Below are positions 31,452-40,335 of a stretch of DNA of 64,000 nt, piece by piece. Origin of the DNA: Amycolatopsis sp. A133 (lineage in GTDB: Bacteria; Actinomycetota; Actinomycetes; Mycobacteriales; Pseudonocardiaceae); assembly GCF_031082405.1 (NCBI RefSeq), contig NZ_JAVHJU010000036.1:249781-313780 (forward strand), written 5' to 3'. A model generated the notes under the pieces. The model saw nothing but the letters and a program-made list of their open reading frames with translations, was not told where the DNA came from and did not search any database. The position numbers were made by a program, and so were the translations under genes. Within the stretch, counting starts at the first letter, position 1. Every line of letters begins with the position of its first letter.

Positions 31452-31763
31452 ATCGACCGCCGAGGGCCGGGGCCATCCCACCCTCGGAAGCCGGCGCCCG
31501 TTCCCGGCTGGACTCGTGCTGCATCCTCGGGAGGGACACCGCGGCAGCGGACCCCCCGGCGACTGGTCGTCAGCGAGCCGCACGGCCGACGCCGCGAGCA
31601 GGCTGATCCAGCGGGATCCCAGGCACGACCGCGACTCGGCACGGGCATCCGGCTGCGGGTCATCCGGTGAGCTGGGCCGGTGTCGACTTCGGGGATGACG
31701 CGGCCGAGGGAGTCTTTCCACGCTCGGGCGTACCGGATGCCCCGGCACCGGATCGCGTTCCGC

Positions 31764-32936
31764 CTACGCGGGCACCCCGCTGATCTCGTTCGGTACGTCG
31801 GGAAGCGCGCCGGTCGCGGTTTTCGTGCCTGACTCGAGGTCGACCGAGTGGATTTCCTTCTTGCCCGGGTCGGTGACATAGGCGGTCCCGCCCCGGACGA
31901 AGATCGCCGGCCGGGGTTGCTGCCACTCCAGCGGCTCCTGCCAGGCGCCGGTCACCGCGATCTTCCGCACCACCGAACCGGTCACCGGGTCGAGCACGTG
32001 GATCCGGCCATCGGTACCCAGCACCAGCGCCTCTCCCCGCGGGCCGCGGGCCAGCGACCGGAAGGTGTAGCTGACTCCGAGGTCGACCAGCCGGAGCGTG
32101 GCCTTTTCGGTGTCGATCAGGGAAACCCTGGTCGGTCGCTCGAGTTCGGCGTCTCTGTCCACTTTGTAATCACCGAGGGTGATCGGCGAGACGTCGGAGC
32201 CGGCCTGGTTGCCGATCCGCCCGTAGGGGTCGGGGCTGGCGACCTTGGTGATCTTGCCGTCCCGGTAGATCAGCGCGCCGGTCTCGCAGCCGATCACCAC
32301 GGCCTCGCCCCGCGCGGCCGCTTCCCCGTGCACGCCGGGGCACTGGTCGTTGCGCGTGATTTCCCGGCGATCCTTGCCCAGCACCGCGATCCCCGGCCGG
32401 GAGTCTTCGTTGCCGATGGTGGTGACCAGCTCGCCGTTGGCGAGTTCGACCGCGACACCGTGGTGCGGCTCCGGCGTCTTGTACAGCGGCGCCGGAAGGG
32501 GCCCGTGGCCGATGGTCTGCGGGTCGACCACGGTCACCTCGCCGGTACCGTCGGCGAACAGCACGGTTTTGCCGGCGTGCCGTACGACGTGTCCCGGCTT
32601 GGCCGCCTTGAACTCCTTGTCGGTCAACGTCGCGGTGGTCAGCTCGAGAACGCGGAACCCGGTGGAGGTCGAGACCAGCAGGTGCCGGTCGTCTCCGGCG
32701 GGGTTGAGGCGGTTGAAGCCGTCCAGCGGGATGTCCTCGGCCACCTTCAGGGTCTTCCCGTCGAGCACGGTGATCCCGCCGTCGTGGGTGACGGCGACGG
32801 GTTCGGTGATCGCGGCCGGCGCCGCGGCGGTGTCCGGCGCCGGCTCCGATCCGCAGGCCGACAGTGCGAGCGTGCTCGCCCCCGTGAGCGCGGCGTACCT
32901 GATGGTCCGCCGTCGAGTGGACAACACATTCGCCAT
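31764..32936 (-). CDS. AztD-like beta-propeller lipoprotein (second copy)
   Basis: 390-residue lipoprotein. The signal ends in the lipobox LSAC (Cys near residue 28). The mature part is a series of WD/PQQ-like beta strands (GGITVLDGKTLKV, VTVVDPQTIG, IHVLDPVTGSVV, AYVTDPGKKEIHSVDLESG), the seven-bladed propeller of AztD zinc chaperones. Unlike the other AztD in this locus it lacks the N-terminal PHGYVEGAEE element and the HGDHVHYY motif; only scattered His remain. ATG 32936 has AAAGG upstream. It lies 47 nt after aztC, probably in the same operon. It may be a divergent paralogue with weaker or different metal binding. Confidence 0.8.
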   Translation of the reverse strand: MANVLSTRRRTIRYAALTGASTLALSACGSEPAPDTAAAPAAITEPVAVTHDGGITVLDGKTLKVAEDIPLDGFNRLNPAGDDRHLLVSTSTGFRVLELTTATLTDKEFKAAKPGHVVRHAGKTVLFADGTGEVTVVDPQTIGHGPLPAPLYKTPEPHHGVAVELANGELVTTIGNEDSRPGIAVLGKDRREITRNDQCPGVHGEAAARGEAVVIGCETGALIYRDGKITKVASPDPYGRIGNQAGSDVSPITLGDYKVDRDAELERPTRVSLIDTEKATLRLVDLGVSYTFRSLARGPRGEALVLGTDGRIHVLDPVTGSVVRKIAVTGAWQEPLEWQQPRPAIFVRGGTAYVTDPGKKEIHSVDLESGTKTATGALPDVPNEISGVPA

Positions 32937-32983
32937 TTTTGCTGCCTTTCGTTCTTCCAACCGGCTTCGGGTCATATCCGTGG

Positions 32984-33910
32984 TCAGGGCCGGGTCAGGC
33001 CGGCGGCGATCGCCTCGGTGTTGGCGCGCATCATTTCCAGGTAGGTGGCCGCACCCTGGCCGGGCTCGCTGAGCGACTCGGAGAACAGGGGGGTGACCGC
33101 CACCCGGAGACCGGCTTGGTCCGCCAGCACGCGCGCGAGCCGATCCGGCTGTGAGGAATCGGCGAAGATCGCCGGGACGCCGGCCGACCGGACGGCGTCG
33201 GCGAGTGACTTCAAGTCCGAACTGCTGGGGGAGGCCAGGGTGGAGCCGCCCGGGATCACCGCGCCGATGACCTCGAAGCCGAACCGCCGGGCAAGGTACC
33301 CGAACACGTGGTGATTGGTGACGAGCTTCCGTCGCTGCGGGGGGATTTCCGCGAAGCGCCGGCTCATCGTGGCCTCCAGCGCGTCAATTTCGCCGCGGTA
33401 CCGGTCGGCGTTGATCCGCACCGCCGGCGCGTCCACGCCGTCGACGTGGGCGATGACCTGATCGGCGATCGCGTTCACCGCGTCACGCACCCGGCCCGGA
33501 TCGGTCCAGAAATGCGGGTCGGGACGGCCGGCGGCTTCGTCGCTCGTATAGCTGATCGGGTTCACGCGCTCGGCGACGGGCAACGCGGGGACACCGCTGT
33601 CCTCGGCTGCCCGCACGGTGCGCAGCATTCCTCCTTCGAGGCCGAGTCCGTTGTAGACGATCAGCCCGGCGCGCTCGACTTCGGCCGCCTGCTGGGCGGA
33701 GATGCCGAAGGAATGCGGGTCGGCGTTCGGTTTCATCAGCACCGTCACCTCGGCCTGCGCACCCACGATGGCGCGGGTGATGTCGCCGAGGATGTTCGTG
33801 GTCACCACCACCGAGGACCGGGCGTCACCGGTGCTCGTGCAGCCCGTGACGACGAGAAGTGCCGCGGAGACCAGCGCGATCAGGGAAGGTGCGGTCCGGC
33901 CGTGGTTCAT
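32984..33910 (-). CDS. aztC: Zinc ABC transporter substrate-binding lipoprotein (AztC/ZnuA family)
   Basis: 308-residue cluster A-I solute-binding lipoprotein. It has lipobox VTGC and three metal-ligand His positions, in NADPHSF, DPHFWTDP and TNHHVFGY, with an Asp in IFADSSQP. The long His-rich loop of ZnuA is absent, as in AztC proteins that receive zinc from AztD. It captures Zn(II) outside the membrane and delivers it to AztB. ATG 33910 overlaps the stop of the upstream aztD gene (ATGA), so translation is coupled. Manganese is a possible alternative, but the AztD neighbours and the Zur-like box favour zinc. Confidence 0.92.
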   Translation of the reverse strand: MNHGRTAPSLIALVSAALLVVTGCTSTGDARSSVVVTTNILGDITRAIVGAQAEVTVLMKPNADPHSFGISAQQAAEVERAGLIVYNGLGLEGGMLRTVRAAEDSGVPALPVAERVNPISYTSDEAAGRPDPHFWTDPGRVRDAVNAIADQVIAHVDGVDAPAVRINADRYRGEIDALEATMSRRFAEIPPQRRKLVTNHHVFGYLARRFGFEVIGAVIPGGSTLASPSSSDLKSLADAVRSAGVPAIFADSSQPDRLARVLADQAGLRVAVTPLFSESLSEPGQGAATYLEMMRANTEAIAAGLTRP

Positions 33911-35127
33911 CGGCCGGTCTCCACGACGTAGCTGGCCTTGCCTTCGACGGTGAGTGTCCTGGCAACACGCAGGTTGTCGTTGTAGTCGATTTCGTACACC
34001 TCTCCGGAAGCGGGATTGTTGACGTAGGCACGAGTGGTGTCGACCTGGATGGTGGGCGCCGCGGCACCTCCGGTCGCTTCCGGCGGCAGCAAGCGCGTCT
34101 GCGCCTGCTCGCGTCCAGTGGCGATGTCGAAGGCCCGCAACACCCCGTCGCGCGCCAACGCCAGCACGGGTGCGCCCTCTCCCACGGCGTTGACAGCGGT
34201 GACCGGACCGGTCTCGAGGTGGCTCCACGCCCGCCGGCCGACGTCCAGCAACCACACGGCGTCGTCGCCTGCCGCGGCGGCGAGCGTGGTACCGCCCGGC
34301 CGGTGGGTGAACCGGGTGGCGCGCTCCTGTTCACTCACCCCGCGGGGGTAAGGGATCTTCTCCCCGGCGAACACGCTGTCCTTCTCGGTGACCAGCAACG
34401 CCCCGTCCGCACAACCGAAGACGACGCCGCGCCGGGTCACCGCCTGGCCCTGGAGGTCCGGGCACGGCTGCGCGATCTCGGCGACCGGTTTTCCCCGCCT
34501 GTCGTGCACCCGCACGCCGCGCGCGTGGCGGTGACCGGGGTCGGCGACCGACGCCAGGACGTGCTCGCCGTACGGCACCGCGGTACTCGGGTGGGGCTCG
34601 CGGAGGATCTTCGCCGTCTCGACGACCGATCCCGCGTCGAGCTGCGCACGGTCGAGCAGGCTGGTGGTTCCGTCCGGAAAGGACACTGCCGTGACGACGG
34701 GGTCGCTGTGGACACCCAGCGGTGTCCTGCCCGGTGCCACCCCGACCTCGCGGACGGGCGCCCGGTAGTAGTGCACGTGGTCGCCGTGATCGACCGTCCA
34801 CGAACCACTGTCGATCACGTGGACCGAATCACCGGCGCCGGTCAGGTACCCGAACCGCCCGTCGCCGGCGATGTTCCGCACCCCGTCGACGCGTCCGGCC
34901 GGGTGAACCTGTCCGGTGATGAGGTCCACCACGCGCACGGCACCCGTGTCCGCGTCCGCCACCACCAGCCGCGACTGCGCTTCGGCGGTCTCCTCGGCAC
35001 CTTCGACGTAGCCGTGCGGCGACGCGTCGGCGGGCACGGCGTCGTTCTGCCGCTCACCGCCGCAGGCCGCCACCGTCAGTGACGCGGCCGCCAGCAGTGC
35101 GGCTGCCCCGTGTCTCCGGACTTTCAT
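33907..35127 (-). CDS. aztD: AztD zinc metallochaperone lipoprotein
   Basis: 406-residue beta-propeller lipoprotein with signal and lipobox VAAC. Two AztD hallmarks are clear: PHGYVEGAEE near residue 40 and the His cluster DHGDHVHYY near residue 112, both expected to contribute zinc ligands. In characterised Azt systems AztD hands zinc directly to AztC outside the membrane. The gene lies between aztB and aztC and overlaps both by 4 nt, so stoichiometric, coupled expression is expected. Start ATG 35127. Confidence 0.9.
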   Translation of the reverse strand: MKVRRHGAAALLAAASLTVAACGGERQNDAVPADASPHGYVEGAEETAEAQSRLVVADADTGAVRVVDLITGQVHPAGRVDGVRNIAGDGRFGYLTGAGDSVHVIDSGSWTVDHGDHVHYYRAPVREVGVAPGRTPLGVHSDPVVTAVSFPDGTTSLLDRAQLDAGSVVETAKILREPHPSTAVPYGEHVLASVADPGHRHARGVRVHDRRGKPVAEIAQPCPDLQGQAVTRRGVVFGCADGALLVTEKDSVFAGEKIPYPRGVSEQERATRFTHRPGGTTLAAAAGDDAVWLLDVGRRAWSHLETGPVTAVNAVGEGAPVLALARDGVLRAFDIATGREQAQTRLLPPEATGGAAAPTIQVDTTRAYVNNPASGEVYEIDYNDNLRVARTLTVEGKASYVVETGR

Positions 35128-35987
35128 CGTGAACGCTCGACCTCCGTCGTCGGGTGGGGATGCCGCCGGCTCAGCCTCCGCTGGGCGAAGGACAGCAGCG
35201 CGGAAAGGAAGAACAGCAGGACCGCGCCGGCGGCGATGCTCGCGCCGGCGGCGGTGCCCCAGTGCCAGGAAACGAGCAGTCCGGCGACCGTCGCGAGGAT
35301 GCCCAGGAGTGCGGCGACCAGCATGATCGTCCTGATTCGCTTCGCCCAGAACAACGCTGCCGCGGCGGGCGCGATGAGCAACCCGAACACCAGCAACGTA
35401 CCGACCACCCGGAACGACGCGACGATCGTCAGCGTCACCAGCGTGAGCAGCAGGGCGTTGGCCAGTCCCGGCCGGAGGCCCAGGGAGTGTGCCTTCCGGG
35501 TGTCGAAGGAGAGGGCGACGAACGAGCGGTATCCGAGCACCGACACCGCCGCCACGACCGCGAGGGCGAGCGCGAGGACAACCAGGTCGCCGTGGCCGAC
35601 GGCGAGCACGTCGCCGAAGAGGAATCCGGTGAGGTCCACCGCGAACGACCGCGAATGGGAAACGATGATCACCCCGGTCGCGAGCATGCCCACGAAGAGC
35701 AGGCCGATGGTGGTGTCCTGGGAGAGCCGCCGGGACCGGCTCAGCACCGTGACGCCGAGCGCCATCACCCCGGCACTGACCGCGGCGCCGAGCACCAGGT
35801 TCACGCCGGCAAGGGAGGCGAGCGCGACGCCGGGCAGCATGCCGTGCGACATCGCGTCGCCGATGAAGGCCATGCCCCGCACCACGACCCAGGTCCCCAC
35901 GAGCGCGCACGCCACCGAAACGAGCACCCCGGCCACCAGCGCACGCTGGACGAACGACACCTCGAAGGGGATGAGCAACCAGTCCAC
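35124..35987 (-). CDS. aztB: Zinc ABC transporter permease (AztB/ZnuB family)
   Basis: 287-residue integral membrane protein of the ABC-3 family with about eight hydrophobic segments. Motifs include FVQRALVAGVLVSVACALVG, MAFIGDAMSHGMLPGVALA and LLVFGLLIAPAAAALFWAKR. It forms the membrane channel for zinc import with AztA. GTG 35987 lies only about 8 nt downstream of a -10 element, so the transcript is probably leaderless. It is first in the leftward operon aztB-aztD-aztC-aztD2, while the ATPase gene is divergent. Confidence 0.93.
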   Translation of the reverse strand: MDWLLIPFEVSFVQRALVAGVLVSVACALVGTWVVVRGMAFIGDAMSHGMLPGVALASLAGVNLVLGAAVSAGVMALGVTVLSRSRRLSQDTTIGLLFVGMLATGVIIVSHSRSFAVDLTGFLFGDVLAVGHGDLVVLALALAVVAAVSVLGYRSFVALSFDTRKAHSLGLRPGLANALLLTLVTLTIVASFRVVGTLLVFGLLIAPAAAALFWAKRIRTIMLVAALLGILATVAGLLVSWHWGTAAGASIAAGAVLLFFLSALLSFAQRRLSRRHPHPTTEVERSR

Positions 35988-35994
35988 GCGTCAC

Positions 35995-36022
35995 ACTATA
36001 GTGGTAATGATTGTCATTATCA
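35995..36022. promoter_or_regulatory. Zur-like box over back-to-back promoters
   Basis: TAATGATTGTCATTA (36005-36019), within a longer Fur-family palindrome (36002-36022), resembles zinc-uptake regulator sites. It abuts ACTATAGT, which reads as a TATAGT -10 box on both strands (35997-36002 on +, 36000-35995 on -). One repressor bound here could shut off aztB-D-C and aztA together under zinc sufficiency. Confidence 0.75.
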
Positions 36023-36035
36023 TGGACGGTGCGAG

Positions 36036-36746
36036 TTGAGTCACGGCAAAGCGGCGATCACGCTGAACGAGGTAAGCGCGGGTTACGGCCCCCGCGTGGT
36101 GCTCCATGGGGTCACGGCGGAGGTGCCGGACGCGCGGATCACCGCGATCGTCGGGGCGAACGGGGCGGGCAAGTCCTCCCTGCTCAACGTGATCGCCGGA
36201 GTGTTGCCGACGATCGGCGGGTCGGTGACGACCACCGGACTGGAACGCCCGGCTTACGTGACCCAGCACAGCGATGTATCCGACGCGTTGCCGATCACCG
36301 TGCGTGCCGCGGTCGCCATGGGGCGGTGGGCTCGTCGGGGACCGTGGCGCCGGCTGACCGCGGAGGACCGCGCGGTGGTGGACGACTGCCTGGCCCGGCT
36401 GGACATCACCGCGATCGCCGACCGCAGGCTGGGCACTCTCTCCGGAGGACAGCGGCAGCGGGCACTCGTGGCGCAGGGACTGGCACAGCGATCCGGTGTG
36501 CTGTTGCTCGACGAACCCACGGCGGGACTCGACCCGCGCGCCCGGATCCTGATCGACCGGGCGCTGACCGTCACCCGCGACGAAGGCGTGACGGTCCTGC
36601 GCGTCACCCACGACCTCGCCACCGCAGGCCACGCGGATCACTGCCTGCTCCTCCGGGACGGTCACCTCGCCGCCGAGGGCCCGCCGGACTCGGTGCTGAC
36701 GCCCGGGCAAGTGGCCGAGGCTTGGGGTCTTCCGCCGCTGCGATGA
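36036..36746 (+). CDS. aztA: Zinc ABC transporter ATP-binding protein (AztA)
   Basis: 236-residue ABC ATPase. Walker A GANGAGKSS, Q-loop VTQHSD, signature LSGGQRQR, Walker B VLLLDEPT and H-loop VTHD are all intact. It powers zinc uptake with AztB. The open frame runs far upstream, but the family start is at TTG 36036, about 30 nt downstream of the TATAGT box. No strong RBS is visible, consistent with a short or leaderless message. Unusually for this system, the ATPase gene points away from the permease/binding-protein genes; shared Zur control would keep them coordinated. Confidence 0.9.
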   Translation: MSHGKAAITLNEVSAGYGPRVVLHGVTAEVPDARITAIVGANGAGKSSLLNVIAGVLPTIGGSVTTTGLERPAYVTQHSDVSDALPITVRAAVAMGRWARRGPWRRLTAEDRAVVDDCLARLDITAIADRRLGTLSGGQRQRALVAQGLAQRSGVLLLDEPTAGLDPRARILIDRALTVTRDEGVTVLRVTHDLATAGHADHCLLLRDGHLAAEGPPDSVLTPGQVAEAWGLPPLR

Positions 36747-36797
36747 TCCTCGACCGCGGGGGAGCGCGTTGGCGGGGTGGCGTGGCGGAGGCCGGGG

Positions 36798-37748
36798 TCA
36801 GGGTGTGGGGGCGACGCGTTTGGTGTAGGAGGTGATCAGCGCTGTTTCCAGTCCTTCGACGCCGGGGACGGTGCCGATCCGGTCAGTGAGGCAGGTGTAG
36901 AGGCCGTCGGAGTCCCGGCAGATCACGATGGCGATCAGGTTGCGCTCGCCGGTCGTCGCGCCGACGAACGCCGTTTCGGAGCCTGCGGCCAGGGTGCGCG
37001 TGACGGCGGTGAGCCGGGACGGGGTGACGGTCAGCCAGAGCAGGCACTGGACGGAGAAGCCGAACAGCGCCGGGTCGACCTCGACGTCGAGCTGGAGCAC
37101 GCGGGAGCGGCGTAGTTCGTCCAAGCGGCGGCGAACGGCGGACTCCGACCAGCCGACCTCCCGGGCGAGGCCCGGATAGGCGGCGCGGCCGTCGGCGGCG
37201 AGAGCGGGCAGCAGCCGACGGTCCAGATCGGTCAGGGCCACTGCCGTGGGGTCGCCGGTGCCGGGCGGCCGCAGTGCGGTGATCTGCTCGGCGGTGAGTG
37301 CCGAGGTGCGGCCGAGCCAGCGGCGGTCCATCAGGTGGCGCAGCAGCCGTTGTGCGGTGACATCGAGGATCTGCGGATGACGGGCCAGCGACTCCAGCGG
37401 GGCCGGGCCGCCGCCGGCGACTCGGACGATGCAGACGATCTCGGCGCCGCTGGACAGCACGCTCACCCAGGCGGTGTCCGGGCGCCGGGCGAGAGCACGG
37501 GCCAGGGCGGTGGTGTGCCGGGGATGGACGCGTAGGCGCACCAGCCACTCCGCGTGTCCGGCGAGGTGGCTGTCGATCGCACCGGTCACGCGGGCCGCGC
37601 CGGTGACGCGGAGCCGGCCGAAGCGGCGGGCCACGGTGCGGTCGGACACGTCGAGAACTTCGGCGATCTTGCTGAACGGAGCGCGTCCGTCGAGCTGGAG
37701 CGCGTGCAACAGTTGCAGGTCCAGGGTGTCCAGCATGACCGAATCCAC
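36798..37748 (-). CDS. Tandem Lrp/AsnC-family transcriptional regulator
   Basis: 316 residues with two consecutive Lrp/AsnC units in one chain. The first is an HTH starting LDLQLLHALQLDGRAPFSKI plus a RAM-like domain. The second is an HTH starting LDRRLLPALAADGRAAYPGL plus a complete sensor domain. Lrp proteins normally have one unit of about 150 residues and dimerise; here the dimer is covalent. GTG 37748 is chosen; ATG 37736 is also possible. It is divergent from the glyoxalase-like/DoxX pair with 85 nt between, so these are its likely targets. Ligand unknown. Confidence 0.9.
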   Translation of the reverse strand: MDSVMLDTLDLQLLHALQLDGRAPFSKIAEVLDVSDRTVARRFGRLRVTGAARVTGAIDSHLAGHAEWLVRLRVHPRHTTALARALARRPDTAWVSVLSSGAEIVCIVRVAGGGPAPLESLARHPQILDVTAQRLLRHLMDRRWLGRTSALTAEQITALRPPGTGDPTAVALTDLDRRLLPALAADGRAAYPGLAREVGWSESAVRRRLDELRRSRVLQLDVEVDPALFGFSVQCLLWLTVTPSRLTAVTRTLAAGSETAFVGATTGERNLIAIVICRDSDGLYTCLTDRIGTVPGVEGLETALITSYTKRVAPTP

Positions 37749-37833
37749 CCGATCAGGGTAAGCCGATGTCGGATCACGGCGGGGAGCCGGGAGTTCCGGG
37801 CCGGCCGGCCGCGGCCGACGCAGCATCGTTCCC

Positions 37834-38712
37834 ATGACGAATGACATTCTCGGCATTCACCACACCGGCATCCTGACTCGCGACCTCGATGGGCTGGAGC
37901 GAAGGTACGCCTCGTTCGGCTTCACGCTGAGTCCCCGCTCGCGGCACCTGCTCAGCGAACGGCCCGGCGAGCCGCCGGTGCCCGGTTGCACGGCCAACCG
38001 GTGCGCGCTGTTCGGCGGGTCGTACATCGAACTGCTCGGCATCGTGGACGAGTCCGCTCCCGATCCCTGGCACACCAAGGCGATGGCCGACCGGTACGAG
38101 GGGTTCCGGCTGCTCAACCTCGACACCGACGACCCCGAATCCGTCCATCGGCGACTGGACGGCGCCGGCCTGCGCACCTCGGGTGTGCTCGACCTGGACC
38201 GCGACGTCGACACCGAGGACGGCACCCGCACCGTCCGGGCCCGGGCCGTGCACATCGACCCTCGCTCGACTGCGGAGGGCTACCTGGGGATCGCCCAGCA
38301 CCTCACGCGTCAGTACGTGCACCAGCCGCGCTACCTCGACCACCGGAACGGCGCCTTCGGCCTCGGCGGTGTGCTGATAGTGGCCGGCGACGCCGAATTC
38401 GACGCCATCATCGACCGGTACACCCGCTTGCTGCAGGCAACCCCGAGGCACGACGGCCCTCGTGCAGTGCTGGACCTGGCGGCCGGGCGGCTGGAGATCG
38501 TGCGGGCCTCCGACGTCGAGGAGGTGCTGCCCGGCGAACCCGCGCCGGCCTCGTCGTACCTCGCCGCCATGACGGTCTTGGTGGACGACGTCGACCACGC
38601 CCGCACGATCGTCGAGAACGGCGCTATCACGACCCGGACGACCGAAGACGGGTTCTTCGTCTCCGCACGCGATGCCTACGGCGCCGGACTGTTTTTCACC
38701 GAAGCCGCATAA
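37834..38712 (+). CDS. Glyoxalase/VOC-like protein
   Basis: 292 residues. The N-terminal half (ILGIHHTGILTRDLDGLERR, CALFGGSYIELLGI) matches the glyoxalase-like VOC fold, with a second degenerate repeat after about residue 170 ending FFVSARDAYGAGLFF. His in IHHTG and Glu in YIELLG are plausible metal ligands, but the enzymatic role is unknown. Starts at ATG 37834. It is followed after 21 nt by the DoxX-like gene, so the two are probably co-transcribed under the divergent Lrp-type regulator. Confidence 0.82.
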   Translation: MTNDILGIHHTGILTRDLDGLERRYASFGFTLSPRSRHLLSERPGEPPVPGCTANRCALFGGSYIELLGIVDESAPDPWHTKAMADRYEGFRLLNLDTDDPESVHRRLDGAGLRTSGVLDLDRDVDTEDGTRTVRARAVHIDPRSTAEGYLGIAQHLTRQYVHQPRYLDHRNGAFGLGGVLIVAGDAEFDAIIDRYTRLLQATPRHDGPRAVLDLAAGRLEIVRASDVEEVLPGEPAPASSYLAAMTVLVDDVDHARTIVENGAITTRTTEDGFFVSARDAYGAGLFFTEAA

Positions 38713-38733
38713 GCACCCCTTGAGAGGACAGTG

Positions 38734-39261
38734 ATGTTCACAACCCCGATGCTCCTCATCGGCCCCTTGCTGGGATTCCGCCTGCTCGGCGCGCTCGGCG
38801 TCAGCCGGTTCGCCACCTGGCGAGTCAGCGCGGCACACGGGTTGGCCACGATGCTCGTGGCCACCGGAACGGCGCACTTCGCCCCCGCGACCGTCACGGT
38901 GATGCCCAACCACGCGGATCTGGTGGCCATGGTCCCGCCGTTCGTGCCCTTCCCGCACCTGATGGTCTACGCGACCGGCGTACTCGAACTCCTCGGCGCG
39001 CTCGGCCTCGTCCTGACCACGACCCGCTCGACCACGGGAATCGGCCTGGCTGCCCTCTTCGTGCTGATGTTCCCGGCCAACGTCTACGCAGCCACCGCGG
39101 ACATCCCGCTCGACGGCGACCCGCCCACCCCCCTGTGGTTCAGGATCCCGGAGCAGCTTCTCTTCATCGCGGTCGCGCTCTGGGCGGCTGGAATCGCCGA
39201 CCTTGTCCGAAGCCACCGGCGAGCAGGTGTGGCAAAAAGCCGGCCTTGGCGATCCCACTGA
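38734..39261 (+). CDS. DoxX-like small membrane protein
   Basis: 175 residues with four hydrophobic segments (LLIGPLLGFRLLGALGV; an amphipathic ATMLVATGTAHF; LMVYATGVLELLGALGLVL; IGLAALFVLMFPANVYAA) and a last one near residue 140. The pattern fits the DoxX family, which has diffuse roles in quinone or thiol metabolism. ATG 38734 is preceded by GAGAGGA; GTG 38731 is an alternative. The last 15 or so codons run into sequence that, on the other strand, looks like the decayed end of a DUF4232 gene, so the natural C-terminus may have been altered. Confidence 0.8.
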   Translation: MFTTPMLLIGPLLGFRLLGALGVSRFATWRVSAAHGLATMLVATGTAHFAPATVTVMPNHADLVAMVPPFVPFPHLMVYATGVLELLGALGLVLTTTRSTTGIGLAALFVLMFPANVYAATADIPLDGDPPTPLWFRIPEQLLFIAVALWAAGIADLVRSHRRAGVAKSRPWRSH

Positions 39262-39640
39262 ACTCGGTGCAGCCCGGTCCGCCGGAAGTCTGGTCGATCA
39301 GGGTGAACCAACTCGGCGACAGGCCGCCGGCCCCCTGTTTCGGTGGGCCGGGCTGCACCGGTCCCTCGGCATCGACCGCTGCCGCCCCGCCTTCCCGGGA
39401 CACGATGATCCGCCCGGCCGCTCCACCCCGGCCAGCTGATCGGCGCCGAGGCCCGCTGTCCCGGCTGCAGGATCACGAACGGCGGGATGCGCAACTCCAG
39501 TGTCATCCACTGATCCACATCCAGCGGTTGTCCGTCCACTCCCAAGGGACGCAGCGCCGGCTTGTTCCCCAACCGGCAGGGCCGCCCGCTGACATTCTCG
39601 GCAACGACCTCGCCCCGCAAACCACCACCGCCGGCGGCCG
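39225..39640 (-). pseudogene. Frameshifted DUF4232-like remnant
   Basis: On the minus strand one frame reads AENVSGRPCRLGNKPALRPL and ILQPGQRASAPISWPGW, the typical Cys-containing strand pair of DUF4232 secreted proteins. The continuation, including GPVQPGPPKQG and GGPGCTEFSG, is in another frame, so at least one frameshift separates them near 39415. There is no signal peptide: upstream sequence runs directly into a regulator remnant. It appears dead. Confidence 0.6.
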
Positions 39641-39644
39641 GGGA

Positions 39645-39885
39645 CCACCGCACCGAACGGCAAGATCGTCCGAGCCGCACGGAACATCGTGCTGGGTGCG
39701 GTCTGCAGTGCCACCGCGACCGCAAGGGCCTGGTCGTGGTCGAACGACAGTGGCGGCAGGGTGTGTCCGGCGCCGAGCCGGTAGCCGCCGTCGGGGCCGT
39801 GGACGGTGGTGATCGGGTAGTCGGGCCGGCGCAGGGTTTCGATGTCGCGGCGGACGGTGTTCGACCGCGACACCTGGGCATGAAG
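39645..39885 (-). pseudogene. Truncated YafY/WYL-type regulator remnant
   Basis: The minus strand encodes NTVRRDIETLRRPDYPITTV and GGYRLGAGHTLPPLSFDHDQ, the end of the HTH and the start of the linker of DeoR/YafY-like WYL regulators. The first part of the HTH and the whole WYL domain are missing, and the sequence passes into the DUF4232 remnant. It is truncated at both ends. From 39886 to 40182 no gene can be supported. Confidence 0.65.
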
Positions 39886-40182
39886 ACCGTCCGATGGATC
39901 CTGGCCACCGACACCGCACTCGGCGCCGCAGCCACCGTCGTGAGCACGCCGATTCTGGCCGCAGCCGTCCGGCTACGCCACTGACGAGCCGCGCGACGCC
40001 CGCGTTGCCGGCGCTCAGAACAGGGTGTCGCGCACACGCCGGCGTCCCCGAGTTCACGGACAGGAGCCGGGCTGCTCGCTGCCGGTGCGGCCACGGCGCG
40101 GTAGATCGCGTCAACCGCGAGGGTGGAGGGGCCAGTAGGGGCGACACGGAAAAGGCTGAACCTCTCAGGTCCAGCCCATCGG

Positions 40183-40256
40183 TCGGGATGACAGGATTTG
40201 AACCTGCGACCCTCCGCTCCCAAAGCGGATGCGCTACCAAGCTGCGCCACATCCCG
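40183..40256 (-). tRNA. tRNA-Pro (anticodon UGG)
   Basis: 74 nt with a full cloverleaf: acceptor CGGGATG/CATCCCG, D-arm GCGCAGCTTGGTAGCGC, anticodon stem CCGCT/AGCGG with loop containing TGG, and T-arm GGTTCAAATCC. The 3' CCA is not encoded (ACCG follows the stem). Confidence 0.97.
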
Positions 40257-40335
40257 GGTCCACCCCCAGGGGGGTGTGCGATCAGCCTAGCGGGTCACGC
40301 TAAGCTGGCTGCGCACCCGGGTACCTCGGGGGCAC

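Noticed and set aside
31452..31763. Minus-strand open frames downstream of the MerR terminator
   Set aside because: Arg/Pro/Ser-rich translations without motifs or RBS; treated as empty.
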